From positions 112,302-176,301 of the forward strand of contig CACRXP010000550.1 in assembly GCA_902702965.1 (NCBI GenBank): a stretch of DNA of 64,000 nucleotides, in the 5' to 3' direction. Numbering within the stretch: position 1 is the first letter of the stretch; each line of letters opens with the position of its first letter. The translations under genes and the position numbers were made by a program. Below, piece by piece: positions 33,701 through 45,095 of this stretch. The notes beneath the pieces were generated by a model that was given only the letters and a program-made list of their open reading frames with translations, was not told where the DNA came from and did no database searches. The stretch comes from Spirometra erinaceieuropaei (Eukaryota; Platyhelminthes; Cestoda; Diphyllobothriidea; Diphyllobothriidae).

Positions 33701-34010
33701 GCGTCCACACATTCGTGTCGGCTTGTGAGTGATTAGCGACCACTCGCAAATTTCGGCACATTTTATCTACCAGATCACCCTCTGCATTTCTACGGCTTGC
33801 GAATGGCGCACCTGGTGCTACGTGAACTCTCCTCCGACCGGATTTTGGAGTGTTAGGAAGGATGTGAGACCCTTTTCTGCCACTGTCACTGATGATGGAT
33901 TCAAGTGAGAGTCCGAAACGTCAGGCGAATAAATCCCTTGTTCCAGCGATCGCTTCTTCTTCTTCTTCTGATCAACTAATTCCTGGAACTCGCATCTTCG
34001 CTTGTATCGG
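33701..34010 (+). mobile_element. PLE group A 3' untranslated fragment with hammerhead-like motif
   Basis: From the motif onwards (33889-33955) it is similar to the sequence after the PLE at 36.7-38.0 kb ('ttcaagtgagagtccgaaac', 'ttgttccagcgatcgc'). No coding part remains. Confidence 0.55.
33884..33927 (+). ncRNA. Candidate minimal hammerhead ribozyme, PLE group A
   Basis: CUGAUGA (33889-33895), one unpaired U, stem II GGAUUC/GAGUCC (6 bp, loop AAGUGA), GAAA (33915-33918), then C-GUC. Stem III is only the self-complementary ACGU, as in PLE hammerheads thought to act as dimers. Stem I is about 4 bp with wobbles. All core bases except the extra U are canonical. Confidence 0.55.
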
Positions 34011-36699
34011 CAGGATGTGAGACTGCCAATGAATCATCAGGCTATGCATTTTGTAGCCAAGGCGAAAACCAGTTTTTCTACCAGCCAAAAAAGACCGTTC
34101 TGGCTACCTTTAAAAGCGCTTTCCAAAAGTGCAGTTAACCGCGCTCTGTCTGGAGAGCACACTGAACATGCCATAGCTACACAGTTTATTAATACTAGAA
34201 TTGGGTCAAACTAAGCGAGCGACCGTAATGTTCGCACTCAGTGTACCGGTGCGTGTAAACGGAATGTTTGCCAGCCAGAACAGACAGCCAAATACTAAAA
34301 ATTTCGACCTTGGCGGACACTGTGCGGACGAGTATGTTATATGTCATGTTTGGATTTAAAATTACTATGCTGACGAGTGAAAAGCGAAAATGGTTAAATC
34401 AAACTACTCGATCAGTTCAGATAGTCAGCTGGGTAAATTAACAATTCGTAAGTGAAGCTGTATTATTACGTTTGGAAGAAATATCACCAGCTGCTGAGAG
34501 ATGGTAGTCAGATATTTTGTGAAAATTTTCGAGTCTGTATGATTTTGCAAAAACCTGGCCCTCGTCGGACAGAGTATTTGTATATGGATCACATAGTTAC
34601 CCTGATTCCCAGTTCAGTTAGTCAGACTTCCGAATGTAATCCCGAATGTGGTTCTTGCTCACATGCACTCCCTCACCGAGATGCATCAGCCCTGCCTCTT
34701 TTCGGCTTGCTTTGTCAACGGGAGAACACGCATTTTTGACAACGTTTGAGATTTCACAGCTTAGCTGACAGTTAGACAGAAATCCTCCTGGACTGATAGG
34801 CAACCATGCTATGCACTGACCGTTGCAAGCCTGTAGCAGATAATGTTGCTGTCTGCTATGTATAGGGATGAAATAACTACACGCGTTTTCATTGGGCAAG
34901 ACAGAGCTGTTTTATGTTTCATGACGGTTGCATTGGAAAGTGAGCCCGTTCGGCCTTTGTCTCTAGCCGTCATGCATGAAAACATTAGAATTTCTGGACT
35001 TCGACTAAAATATTCATATCGACTTTCGGATCGAATCCGAGAGTGTTTGTGTCGAGAAATTTACTCTATGTTCGCGCGATTGTTTTTGAGAAAATTAAAA
35101 ATCTTACCATTAAAAACTGGAGTATGAACCAAAAGCATATGGGAAGTGGTGATGGGACCCGCTAATAATATAAGCGTCATACAACGTCAGCACCATCGTA
35201 AAAGCAGGCGTTTGAATGCTAACTTTGGACCAATGTTTGATGTCCGACTAATCTACCGTCATATAAATTAGTCTATTTGTAGAAGCAGTCGTTTGCAGAA
35301 TGAACATCACGCGGTTATTCAACGGAAGCTGGTTGTCTTCGACATATAGTACATGATCTATTTTTTGGAATCCGCCTAAAGTAATGGAAAATCACCAAAC
35401 AACCCGAAAACACTCCGAACGCACTCACCGAAATGGCAAACCAATAAAGAACAAACTGCAGTTTAACGAAAACACGAAATAAGTATTTCGAGTACTATTT
35501 CGTTTATTAAAAATAAGCATTGTCTTAAGCTAGTTGACGCTTTCAAAGTGCGGATATTCATGCTTGGTGGGATGGTTCAATTTTTGGAAGTGCGTAATGT
35601 TTGTTAATGCAAGTAAGGAACAAAATAGAACGACCTGCTAATTCACTGAATAGCTTGCAATCATTAGTGCTGTATGAAGTATGGATCACAGTAGACTTCT
35701 TTATGTTTGGTCACGTGTTTCACTATTTTATTGCCCAAATCAATGGCAGTCCTCTGTGCTTATATTTTTAGAGATGAGACCGATTTGAGCCTGATTTCGC
35801 CAATAAGGACGTCACAGATTTAAAAGATTTCATAAGGACACATGTTAAAAAGCCGGTCGATAACTAATAAAATTGGAACGAATTAACAGACACACTCGTT
35901 AAAATGTCATTGCCTCTGTGTCAAAAGGCTCCTCCACCGTAAAAGCAACGGGGGGGGTTTGGGGACGGTGAAGTCCACTGAGTTTCAGTGTCCTTGAAAC
36001 ATCAGTGAATACATTTTGGTGCCCTCTGGGTTGTCAGACGACTCTCCAGAATTATAGGTTCTGTGCTATGTGTTTATCAAAATCTTCAAAGAAAGACGTT
36101 TCTTGAAAGTATTCAAGGAACTATGAGTTTTTGAACATCATCTTTTGCAAATGGTCGTTTGGGTGACAGCTAAAGACTCTCGCAAAAAAAACTTCTCGTA
36201 AAAAAATAAAAATCCACGGAGAACCTCCGAGACAAATGCGCTCTTGCTCGATGAAACAACTATATGTTATACGGCGCCTTTTAAAAAAGCCTTAACGGGT
36301 GTCCAGATAAATGTAGTTTTTTCTAAGGTAAAGTCAAAAATGGAACATTTGGCCGATTTCTATTCTTCATTGAAAAGTCAATAATTGTTCTGCAGACGAA
36401 AGTGCATACTTTTCGGCAAATAATCTGCACAAAATGGAGAGGCTTTGGAGGGGGCTAGAAGAATAAGCGAAATTCGCTACAAGCTAGGTGTTTTAAATGG
36501 GCATCTCAATTGCCAGAATCACGTTTCATGAATTAGGTCCGTTATTGTGTATTTTATTAAAATTTCGGGACTGATTGAAAACGGTCCTGTCTCGGGTATT
36601 TAACTCCGTTAAATGAGTTGCGAATTGTAATAGTTTATAAGATGTATTCGGAGCAGGGGGCGCCATTACAGATAAGGTAAGTTAGGATGACAGTTTCTG
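34011..36699. other. Gene-free AT-rich DNA
   Basis: About 2.7 kb with no motif-bearing frame, no known repeat family and no RNA gene that I can identify. Confidence 0.35.
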
Positions 36700-36734
36700 G
36701 AAGCGAGTTCATGAACCGAAGTGCATCCTTCAAG

Positions 36735-38040
36735 GCGTATCAGGAATGCTTCGCGAGCCGCTCGAGTCATGGTTCTCAGGTCCATCAATCCATCCGACAC
36801 CACAGACCGTAATTCTGAGTTCAGTATGTGGATGGCACCTTCGTCGTCATCGAACGGGATCAGGTGCTGGAATTCAAAGAACATCTCAACGCCGTCTCCC
36901 CGGACATTCAATTTGCGATGGAGGAAGAAGGAAACAACCAACTGGCCTTCCCGGATGTCCTCGTCTGCTGCAAAGGTTGTGGTGACATAAAAACCAAAGT
37001 TTTCAGGAAATACGACGTAAATACTGAACTTCATCAGCAACCGTCCGATCATTTGCAAACGCAGTTGCGTAAGGGTGCAATACCGGCGCGTTGAGACGCC
37101 CTGCAGTGAAATGGAAGACAAAGTTACTGAATTAAAATATCTTCGACGGGTAACGAGAGCCAAGGGTTACCTGCGCAACTTTGTCAACCAGTGCACACGA
37201 AAAGGACACCAGAGACCAAATCCAACCGGCCCCAAATTTTGGCGGGCTCTTCCGTACGTGAAGAACGTCTCGGAAGCCGTCAGTCGTCTTCTCACTCCAC
37301 TTGGAGTTGGGGTTGCACACAGGCCGGAAGCAACCATTAGGCGCCAAGTCATGAAGCCAAAAGACCCGCTGCCACGGCAGGAAACGTCCGGAGTCGTTTA
37401 CCAGATCTGGTGTAGTTGCGGACAAAGCAATTATGTCGGAGAAACTGGGAGATTACTCCGTACGCGACTTGCCGAGCACGCAGCAGCAGTGAGGCGGGGA
37501 GGCGCTAACTCTCAGGTGGCGGCACACTCGACGGGACCCGGCCATATTTTCAAATTTCAAGAGGCCGAAATCCTCGCAAGGGGTGACAACCGCGTGAGCC
37601 GCGAGCTGCTCGAGTCATGGTTCTCAGGCCCGCAATCCATCAACAAGCACAATTACCTCCCGGTACCCTATTCCGTACTGCGATTTTCCCTGGGCAAGAG
37701 AATCAGTCACGTGGGGAGGGCGCGGGCGAGCAATCATCACGGTGACAGTGAGCCAGTTTGCCAGGCCATCGTCACACCAGCATCCAGTACGGATGACGAA
37801 ATCGCAGCCATTAACGACCCGGACGCGGACTGACAAGCCACCCTCGCATCACTTACGACCCCAGCGGTGATTGCGAGAGCTTTTAATTACAGAGCACACC
37901 TATAAAAACTGCGCTCCTTGTGTCTCCTTTACGCTTATGTGCGACTGTCTCTGATGCTGGGTTCAAGTGAAAATCCGAAACGTTAGGCCAGTAGATCTCA
38001 TGTTCCAGTGATCGCATCTTCGTGTCCTGAACTGCTTCGC
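36735..38040 (+). pseudogene. Penelope-like element, 5'-truncated plus-strand copy
   Basis: It opens with a fragment of its own 3' coding end (about 36745-36785; compare 37600-37640, 'ctcgagtcatggttctcagg'). It then jumps to the RT catalytic region, where the YVDD box reads YVDG (36825-36836), then EHLNAVSPDIQFAMEEE and FPDVLVCC. A frame change leads into 37075-37833: RNFVNQCTRKGHQRPNPTGP, YVKNVSEAVSRLLTPLGVGV, SGVVYQIWCSCGQSNYVGET (GIY-YIG core), RTRLAEHAAAV and SINKHNYLPVP. The nuclease half is open and well preserved, whereas the RT is truncated and catalytically mutated. The leading 3' piece is what a partial tandem PLE arrangement would leave. Confidence 0.85.
37945..37989 (+). ncRNA. 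Candidate minimal hammerhead ribozyme downstream of the PLE
   Basis: Stem I UCU G/.. with AGGC (about 4 bp); CUGAUG followed by C instead of A (37951-37957); stem II GGGUU/AAUCC; GAAA (37977-37980); and the self-complementary AACGUU. Homologous to 33884-33927. The A-to-C change at the end of CUGAUGA should impair activity. Confidence 0.45.
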
Positions 38041-38059
38041 TTTCATCAGATGAGTAATA

Positions 38060-38531
38060 TGACTGTTCCCGTTAGCTTTACTCTGTCCGACGCGCAGACA
38101 GGCTCTGCTTCTCTGTCAGCCACTGCGACCACTCCCGGCACCTCGGACAGTAGACTGCTGCCTGGAGGTGGGAAGAGAGACTGAGACGCCGACGCACCAA
38201 GGCAATAAAGGTCCTGGCTGGGAGGGTTGCCGACTGATGGGGTAACTCGGACCGCTGGGTAGATTTGCGGACTGGTGCACTGAGGGTCAGGCTGCGGTGG
38301 CTCCTTCTTATGCGGCCGCTATTGCACTCCTTATCCGTGGGCTCCGAGTTGGACGCGATCTCTGGGACAGTGGGTTTATTAGTCTGAGCTTTCGGTCTCG
38401 TACAGGAGGCCATCGTCAGAGACTGTGGGAAGGCAACATAAAATGAGCGGTTTTTGTAGTCACGCCATGAGGGGGGGGGAAGATATGAGTGCAGAGGGTG
38501 GTATTCGCGATAAGTTGCGTCCCACGCCGTC
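38060..38531 (-). mobile_element. 3' untranslated part of the near-intact PLE
   Basis: Lies after the stop of the 38532-40871 frame on the minus strand and contains the hammerhead motif at 38381-38424. A 182-codon minus frame across it shows no domain and is regarded as chance. It meets the 3' end of the plus-strand PLE tail to tail near 38050. Confidence 0.55.
38381..38424 (-). ncRNA. Candidate minimal hammerhead ribozyme of the near-intact PLE
   Basis: Minus strand: stem I AGUCU/AGACU (5 perfect pairs); CUGACGA (38413-38419); one unpaired U; stem II GGCCUC/GAGACC (one mismatch, loop CUGUAC); GAAA (38390-38393); then GCUC, so stem III is just the self-complementary AGCU before C at the cleavage position. 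Core and stem I are the best preserved of the set, matching the best-preserved PLE ORF. Confidence 0.6.
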
Positions 38532-40765
38532 TCACGGTGGCGTGACTGCGTGCACCCTTGGCTGGAAATTGGGTCTCGCCCCTTGGCCGCGGGAACTGAG
38601 CGCGTGATAGCAGGGGGGTATGTCAACGTGCCTGTTGATAGCGTTGGTGTCAGACACCCAGGCCTCTAACAGTTCTCGTCCTGTCTTATTGCTGGCCCGC
38701 GCCACTATCCGCGTGCTCGCAAAGTTGAATTCGTGGCCTTCCTCCAGGGTGTGAGTGGCGACCTCAGACAACGGGTCGCCTCTCCGGACCGCCCGTTTGT
38801 GCTCCGCTATTCGTGAGCTAAGTCGTCGCCCGGTTTGTCCTGTGTAGTGGCGAGGGCAGTCTCGACATGGGATCTGATAGACGACGCCCGATTGTTCACC
38901 CACGTCTAGGCGATCCTTCACTTGCATGATTTTGCTGCGCATGGTCGCTGTCGGACGGTGAGCGATACCCACGCCGAGCTCTCCAGCGATACGTTCCATC
39001 GCTTCGGACACGTTCTTTATATATGGAGGAGGGTGCCAGAGTATTGGCGGCTCTCCTCCGTTTGTTCGCCGTGGGCGCGTGCGGAGGCAGCGGCTGACGA
39101 AGCTGTTCGGGTATCCATTCCTTGTCAGTTGGTCCCGAAGATGCCGAAGTTCTCGTACTCGTCCCTCGGGTTCCCTGCAGTGCGTTTTTACCCTCTGGAA
39201 GAGTGTCCTAACACAGCTGCGTTTATGCGCCATTGGGTGGTTACTGTGGTAGTTGAGAATCTGAGTCGTGTTAGTCGCCTTTCTGTACACCATGGTGTTG
39301 AGTTCGCCGTTGGGTGTGCGTGTGAAGAGAACGTCAAGGAAAGGCAGCTGTTCGGCATGCTCTTCTTCCCTTGTGAACTGAATGTCTGGGAAGATGCCGT
39401 TGAGCAGGTCTTGGAAGTCGGCCAGTCTGCTCCTTTCAATTATGACGAACGTGTCGTCCACGTACCGGCGCCAAAATGCAGGTTCATAGTGGTCGAAGGC
39501 GACTTTTTCCAGTTCCTGCAGGACTAGTTCTGCAACCAGGCTGGATACTGGCGAACCCATCGGCGTTCCTTTGATCTGCTCGTATGTTCTGCCATTGAAG
39601 GTGAAGAAGGTTTGTTGGCAGAAAGCAAACAGTTGCAGTAAGTGGTCGATTTTTAGGGGTTTGCTCGTCTCGTCGTAATTCTCTTCGAGCCATTTGCGAA
39701 ATACGTCGCGTGCCAGGTCCGGTGGGATGGACGTGAATAATGAAACCACGTCAAAGGACACCATAATCTGCTCCGGTCGGACAACTTTTCTTCGGATGTC
39801 GGCCAGGAATTGGGAGGCCGAATTGGTGGAGGTCCTTGAGCCTTCTCGGAGAAAGTTAAGTTTTCGGGCCATCCACTTGAATAGATTGTAAGTGGGGCTG
39901 CCTTTCAAGGCAACGATTGGTCGAAGGGGAACATTGGGCTTGTGGATTTTGGGTAATCCATAAAACCGGGCCAGTGCCGTGCCCGTTGGTTTCATCTGTC
40001 GCCATTCGTCCAGCGATATAGCACTGTTTCGCTTGAGTCGGTTCAGGAGTCCAACTAGTTGACCAATCATCGATTTGGCTCGCGAGGGAGGCGTGGACTT
40101 GTAGGACTGTTGATCGTCTAGGAGGGCTTGTGCCTTTTCGTTGTAGTCAACGCGGTTCATCACGACGGTTGCTCTTCCTTTGTCGGCTGGCAGCACTATT
40201 ATATCTCTGTCCATTTTTAATTCCTTCATTGCTTCTATTTCTGCGGGCGACATATTATTGATGGGCCTGTTCGTCAGCAGTAGGGAAGTGACTTTTTGGC
40301 GTACGGTGTGTTTAGCCTCGTCGGTCGCGTTGGTTCTTACCAACATGGCTTCAAGTGCGGCGATAAATTTGGCCGGTTTGGCATCTGCCGTATTAAAGTT
40401 GGCTTCATGACTCAGCATTCTCAGTTCTTGTTCAGTTAACTGTCTGGAAGATAGATTGTGCACCACATTTTCGTTCGTCTTGTATTTGGATTTCAACTTT
40501 CCGAACTTCTGCTCTAGGTTCATGCGTTTTAACTCCTGTCTCCTTTTTGCCAAGATGGATATTGTTCGGCCAAGGGAATCAGTAGCCAATTCGCCAAACA
40601 ATGTCGCGCACTCTGTCCTTTTCTGTTCAATGACGGCGCGGTACTTGTGTAGGCGCAAGTGGCAGTCGTTAATCAACACTCTTGTCATTTGCTTGCGAAA
40701 GCGTTGCGCAACGTTTCTACCTGACTCCTGAACCGACTCCAGCGAAACAGTGCTATATCGCTGGA
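38532..40765 (-). CDS. Penelope-like retrotransposon polyprotein: reverse transcriptase + GIY-YIG endonuclease
   Basis: An uninterrupted minus-strand frame (open from 40871, 779 codons). PLE similarity starts at about residue 36-40; the first residues are read from foldback F6. Visible in order: a Lys/Arg-rich N-terminal region, DRDIIVLPADKGRATVV (221-237), ARFYGLPKIHKP (301-312), motif A SFDVVSLFTSIP (Asp374), TYEQIKGTPMGSP (429-441), catalytic YVDD (470-473), PFLDVLFTR (510-518), RT-nuclease linker VAHRP-type (636-640), and GIY-YIG VVYQIPC...YTGQTGRR (663-683) with Arg687 and Glu690, ending with TNAINRHVDIPP. It is a telomerase-related RT with an endonuclease for target-primed insertion in the nucleus. 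All key catalytic residues are present, so this copy is young or recently active. The native start codon is not certain because the 5' end is truncated into F6. No intron or other ORF is seen. Confidence 0.92.
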
Positions 40766-41608
40766 TGAATAATAATTCAGTTACCTCAGGATGCGGCTTG
40801 GGAATGGACTTCTTTCCTGCTGCATGCAAAAGCCAAACTCTGTTAAAGGTAACCACATAAGTAGCATTCATTTTTCTAATTGATTTTCGGCGCTCCTAAA
40901 AATCCAATTATATTTAATGGAAAACATGAAGAAAAATATTCATTTTTTGCTCATTCAGTGGAAACTGACATCTTCTTCCAATTTTATACTCAAAAGAGGG
41001 ACATAGTTCGGTTTTAAAAAGTTTCTAATTGCGAGAGTTTTTAATATCGTGAAATGGCCGTTCACAAAACGCCATGTCTCCGCATTTACCAATGTGGCTT
41101 GCAAAGTTAGTAATTTAGCTCAAATCCACTGCTAAATTTTATGAACCCCATATGGTCTCCTCCTAATTCCATGGAGAAAAGCATGGTTTTCCGTACGCGG
41201 AAAATATGCAGCTTGTAGTTTGAAAACCCTGAATGCAAGTTTAACGGCAGGTAGGTTTTAAAATTATTCGGGAACAGGAAATGTTTTTGAAAACCGAATT
41301 ATACCTTTCCTCCGTGTGCGAAATTGGAAGAGACGCACTTTTCTACCGAATGAGCAAAATAATGAATATTTTTATGCATGTTTTCCAAGAAAAATTTATG
41401 CTACTTAAACACTCATTTTTTACAGAGTGTGGTTTTTGCATGCAGCCGGAAAGAAATCCGCTCGCAAGTCGGCATCCTGAGGTAACTGAATTATTAGAGA
41501 ATTATACTGCATGATGGCTACTTTTACAACCCTACTTAATTAATCTTTTTGAAACGAAAACACGTTGCGGAGCTCCGGTTGACATTTCATGAGTTAGCTC
41601 ACCAACTG
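40765..41608. mobile_element. Foldback element F6, left tip replaced by a PLE
   Basis: From 'gaataataattcagttacct' at 40768 onward this is a normal F element (centre in the F2 direction) ending ...GTTAGCTCACCAACTG at 41608. The left ~100 bases, including the tip, are missing where the PLE 5' end abuts. The missing tip was not found on the far side of the PLE, so this is either an insertion with deletion or a later rearrangement. Confidence 0.8.
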
Positions 41609-43194
41609 AATTTCCCCTTCCTGGAATTCAGCACAAGGCCATCAGCACTACGCGGCCGTTTCAATTCCCGCATCCTACAGGGGCTCATAAAGGTATTTAG
41701 TTTGAAGCTTGCATATAAGGATAAAGCGAGCAAAACCACAGGACAAACTCCTTTCGTTGACTGAGTTTCGAAAAAGGCCCTAGTGAACATGCCGAGAAAT
41801 TTCAGTTTTATTTGGTTACTGGCACAACCCTTTGGCTAAAATGGACTCAACTTGTGCCATAATATTCATCGGCGACGTTTTCTCTAGAGGTGGGTTTGAA
41901 TGACAGTGTGATTTTTGACTTCCGTTTGCAGTATGCAGTAAACCACTCAGATGATACATTGGCATAACGTTGTCAAGCCAATACTACGAAAACATTTCTT
42001 ATTGACCGTTTCCGCACTGTCAATTAAATTCACTTGTTTGTTTGGAATGACAGTCACGTTGCTGTAGTGCACGGAGAATTTACATCCTAAGGCTTTTGTG
42101 CGTTGACGCGCCAGGGAGGATGGTCGTTTGCTGACGTTTCCTGAGGAGGGGGGCGCAGGCGATGCCAATATGAAAACCCTCTGCACACAGCTTAATTTCC
42201 GCATTTGAATTTAGGCAACGATGCGGTTATTTGGGTAGTTTTTCTGGATTCCCAGACCTTCTGCAACCTGCCCTCCTTCAAGCAACCCGAATATTTTGTC
42301 TGTCTTTCAATAACTTTAATGCATTTGTGAAAATGGTCAGGAGGTGTTCGATAAGACTGATGGGTCACTCGTTCGGATCCACTTGGAATATGCTGTACAG
42401 GTTTGACTCAGTAGAGACTGTCAATATCGCTGCCGAGATCGGCAGGGCTACAAAGATAGTAAAGATTCTGACGCACTGTCCTTAGAAGTCGGACTGACCG
42501 AAATTATTCGAACCTATTAGATTGTTAGAGGTCATTTCTTATGCAGGTTAAGGACTTCTTCGACCCAACCGGCGCCGTCAGTCTATTACGTTGTGGAGGA
42601 AGTTGACTTACGCTGACATCCGACAGAAAGCGTTCTCACGGAGGATCGTTGGAGAAAGGAACTGACTGCCATCTGAGGTAGTACGTTAGGACTCTGCTAA
42701 GAAGGTTAAATGAAGAACAGTTACTAACAAATCCAGAAACTACTGTGTTTACAGACGTGATTATATCTTTGGCGGCAGCCTGGTCTGGCCCACACTTACC
42801 GTTGATGTTGCGATTCTCACAATTACTGCATTAAAATTTGACTTATTTGCGTCCTCGGATATTATAGGAGAAAAAAGGGTGAGGACTTCGCTCCCTAGAT
42901 AATGTTTCTCAAAGTTACAGATTTTATAATCTGCGTAATAGATGTACTGAAGCTGAACACTGGCTTCCAACAGAATACGTGAACTCACCCACCGTCGTTT
43001 TCCAGCAACTTATCTGTTGAATGCTTGTTCATGAAGGCTGCATATTTATCTGTGGCAAACACTCAGTACAATATTGGCATGGCATATAAGTATAGAAGGT
43101 AACGGACAGTCGACTCCGCAGTAATGCTTGCTTTCCATGATCGTTTGACGAGACTGCTACAACAAAAAGTCGTAACTTTGTCCGATGACAAGTA
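41609..43194. other. No gene recognised
   Basis: Moderate-GC sequence with short frames only. No family motif or repeat match. Confidence 0.35.
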
Positions 43195-43690
43195 ACGAGC
43201 TCCACTGCAGTGAAATTCGACCGTCGCATCCGACGATGTCCGTTGAGTGCTCCACAGAAGGGCGAGGCATGCACGATGACTTGCGCGTCAATTATTTTAT
43301 AGTGAGGGTAGCCTTGCGAAGCATCTACCGCACTCTCCCCACCTTCCCACCTGAGACCGGTGTCAAGACAGAGTCAAGAAGACCGGAGGCTGGAGGGGCC
43401 TGGCCGAACCCGCATATTGGCGCTCCACTCCACACCCCTCTGGTCCACAACAAACACTTGATCGAGATTTTAACCATCAACAACGCCACGACGGATCAAA
43501 AAGAAGAGGATGACGACTGGACAGCCATGCACACGACCTGTATACCCAGCCGGAGCGTAAACGCACCTACTGGCAGAGAAGTAAGTGCCAGGGAACTGTC
43601 AGCTCACACCAGGCTGCAAGGGCCATGGTTTGCAGATCATGGCATAGAAGATGCTCACAAAACTGGAGGCTGCAATGCAATTAGTTTCGT
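43195..43690 (-). repeat. Dispersed repeat D, copy 6 (long)
   Basis: Collinear in reverse with 49680-50145: 'ttgcgcgtcaattatttta', 'gtcaagacagagtcaagaag', 'ctggtccacaacaaacactt', 'gatgacgactggacagccat', 'gcaagggccatggtttgcag'. It includes the junction equivalent to the end of the zinc-finger element at 9.84 kb. Confidence 0.7.
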
Positions 43691-44814
43691 CTGAAATTAG
43701 CACCGCACGATAAGGGACCAGGTTGGTCCTTCTGTGCAGGCATCCGAAGTAAGCAGTCCGACTACTGTGACTTCCTGCTGGCAAACATAAATCACGCCTA
43801 CCGTGCAGTTTATAGTACATATGCGCGTTAAATGGACCTCGCCGCAGCGTCCAGAACTAAATGTACTATAAATGCGCCCTTCTCGGCGAGCTCACATGCT
43901 GACAGTCAGTACGTTTAACCGTGTTAGGAATTATATAAGCCCGAGTAGGCGGGCGATCAGAAACTCATCACGGCTTCTATACAAGCGCATATAATGGACT
44001 ACGCAGACGTTTCGGGGTTAGGTGTGAAGCTGTGGGAGAGAAATGAGGTGCGCGGGGGCCGGTAATTTAAGATTTTGTTTTATGTGTCTCGCCTTCAACT
44101 AGAAAGTCCTGCTCAAATGTATCGATTTTTCGTGTTGTTTTGTAGTTGATAAATCTACTAAGCTTGTTCTTGGCTGCATTCAACACCCACCCCCCTACTC
44201 GTTTTACTCCTCAGTGCTATGATGACTGACTCTCCTGTTTCACTCCAAATCTGGTGGATCCTTCGGTCAGTGGAGGAGCAACGTTCATCATCCCACCAGG
44301 TCTTGGGGCTATGTTTAACTTCCTAAGACATCTTACGCTGAATATGACCTCAGAATACCTGTACAAAATATTCGAACAAAGCAGTCCGTCCACACCCATT
44401 CAATCTAATTCTTTGATTAATTTTTTTAACTCCTTAAAATCTCATCCACGCCTTGCATTCTTTACTATCTGAAACTGCCTTACGTTAAACTATTTCGACC
44501 TCACCTCAACTTCTTTTCAAGGAATTATTTGTTGGTCAGTCAATTTTAAGCGTTCCACTTACTCTGGGCCTCGACAACGCCTGCGAATGGGCATTCAACG
44601 TAAGAAACCCTTATCCGTTTCGCCAATGTTTAAAGGTGACCAGAAGACGACATACAGGGAATACGTAAAAGGCGGCAACTTCACTGCGTATTTTTCTTGC
44701 CCGCCAATAGTTTCCCACTCAAATAGCAAGAAAATCTTATTGGGTTGCCGAAGGCCTCAGAGATTTATCTTGATTACTCTCCTGTGGCGGTGAAGTCGTG
44801 CAGCGTTAGTTCGC
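43691..44814. other. No gene recognised
   Basis: Unassigned. Small frames without motifs. Confidence 0.3.
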
Positions 44815-45095
44815 AATCTATGGTAGGGGGCGCTCAGCGATCGTCCTTACGGAACTCACTCCTTCCGTTGTGCCTTATTGACTCTCTCTCTCTCTCTTGA
44901 GCCCAACCAGCAGCCGCACGAGCTCGTGGCTCAGTGGTTAGAGACGTGGACTTCTAACAAACAGGTCGCGAGTTCGAGCCTAAGGTGTGCCACACTTCGG
45001 GATTGGGTATGACTGACTGACGACGGCTAATAAGCCGGAAATGGCCATTCCAGTCTTCCTTGTCTTTGTCGGTTATATCATTCTGCCTATATAGT
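44815..45095 (+). mobile_element. tRNA-derived SINE-like unit with 5' arm (most complete copy)
   Basis: The head 'ggtagggggcgctcagcgat' followed by a (CT)n run and 'gcccaaccagcagccgc' is the inverse of the arms at 8.8 and 9.1 kb. It is followed by the A box TGGCTCAGTGG (44927-44937), the B box AGTTCGAGCC (44971-44980), and the body 'gattgggtatgactgact', 'gctaataagccggaaatgg', 'cttccttgtctttgtcgg'. Pol III type internal promoter. Non-coding. Confidence 0.8.

Noticed and set aside
36666..37163. 165-codon minus-strand open frame
   Set aside because: Antisense shadow of the plus-strand PLE RT (YVDG region).
38078..38626. 182-codon minus-strand open frame
   Set aside because: No domain. It overlaps the PLE stop and 3' untranslated region and contains the hammerhead motif.
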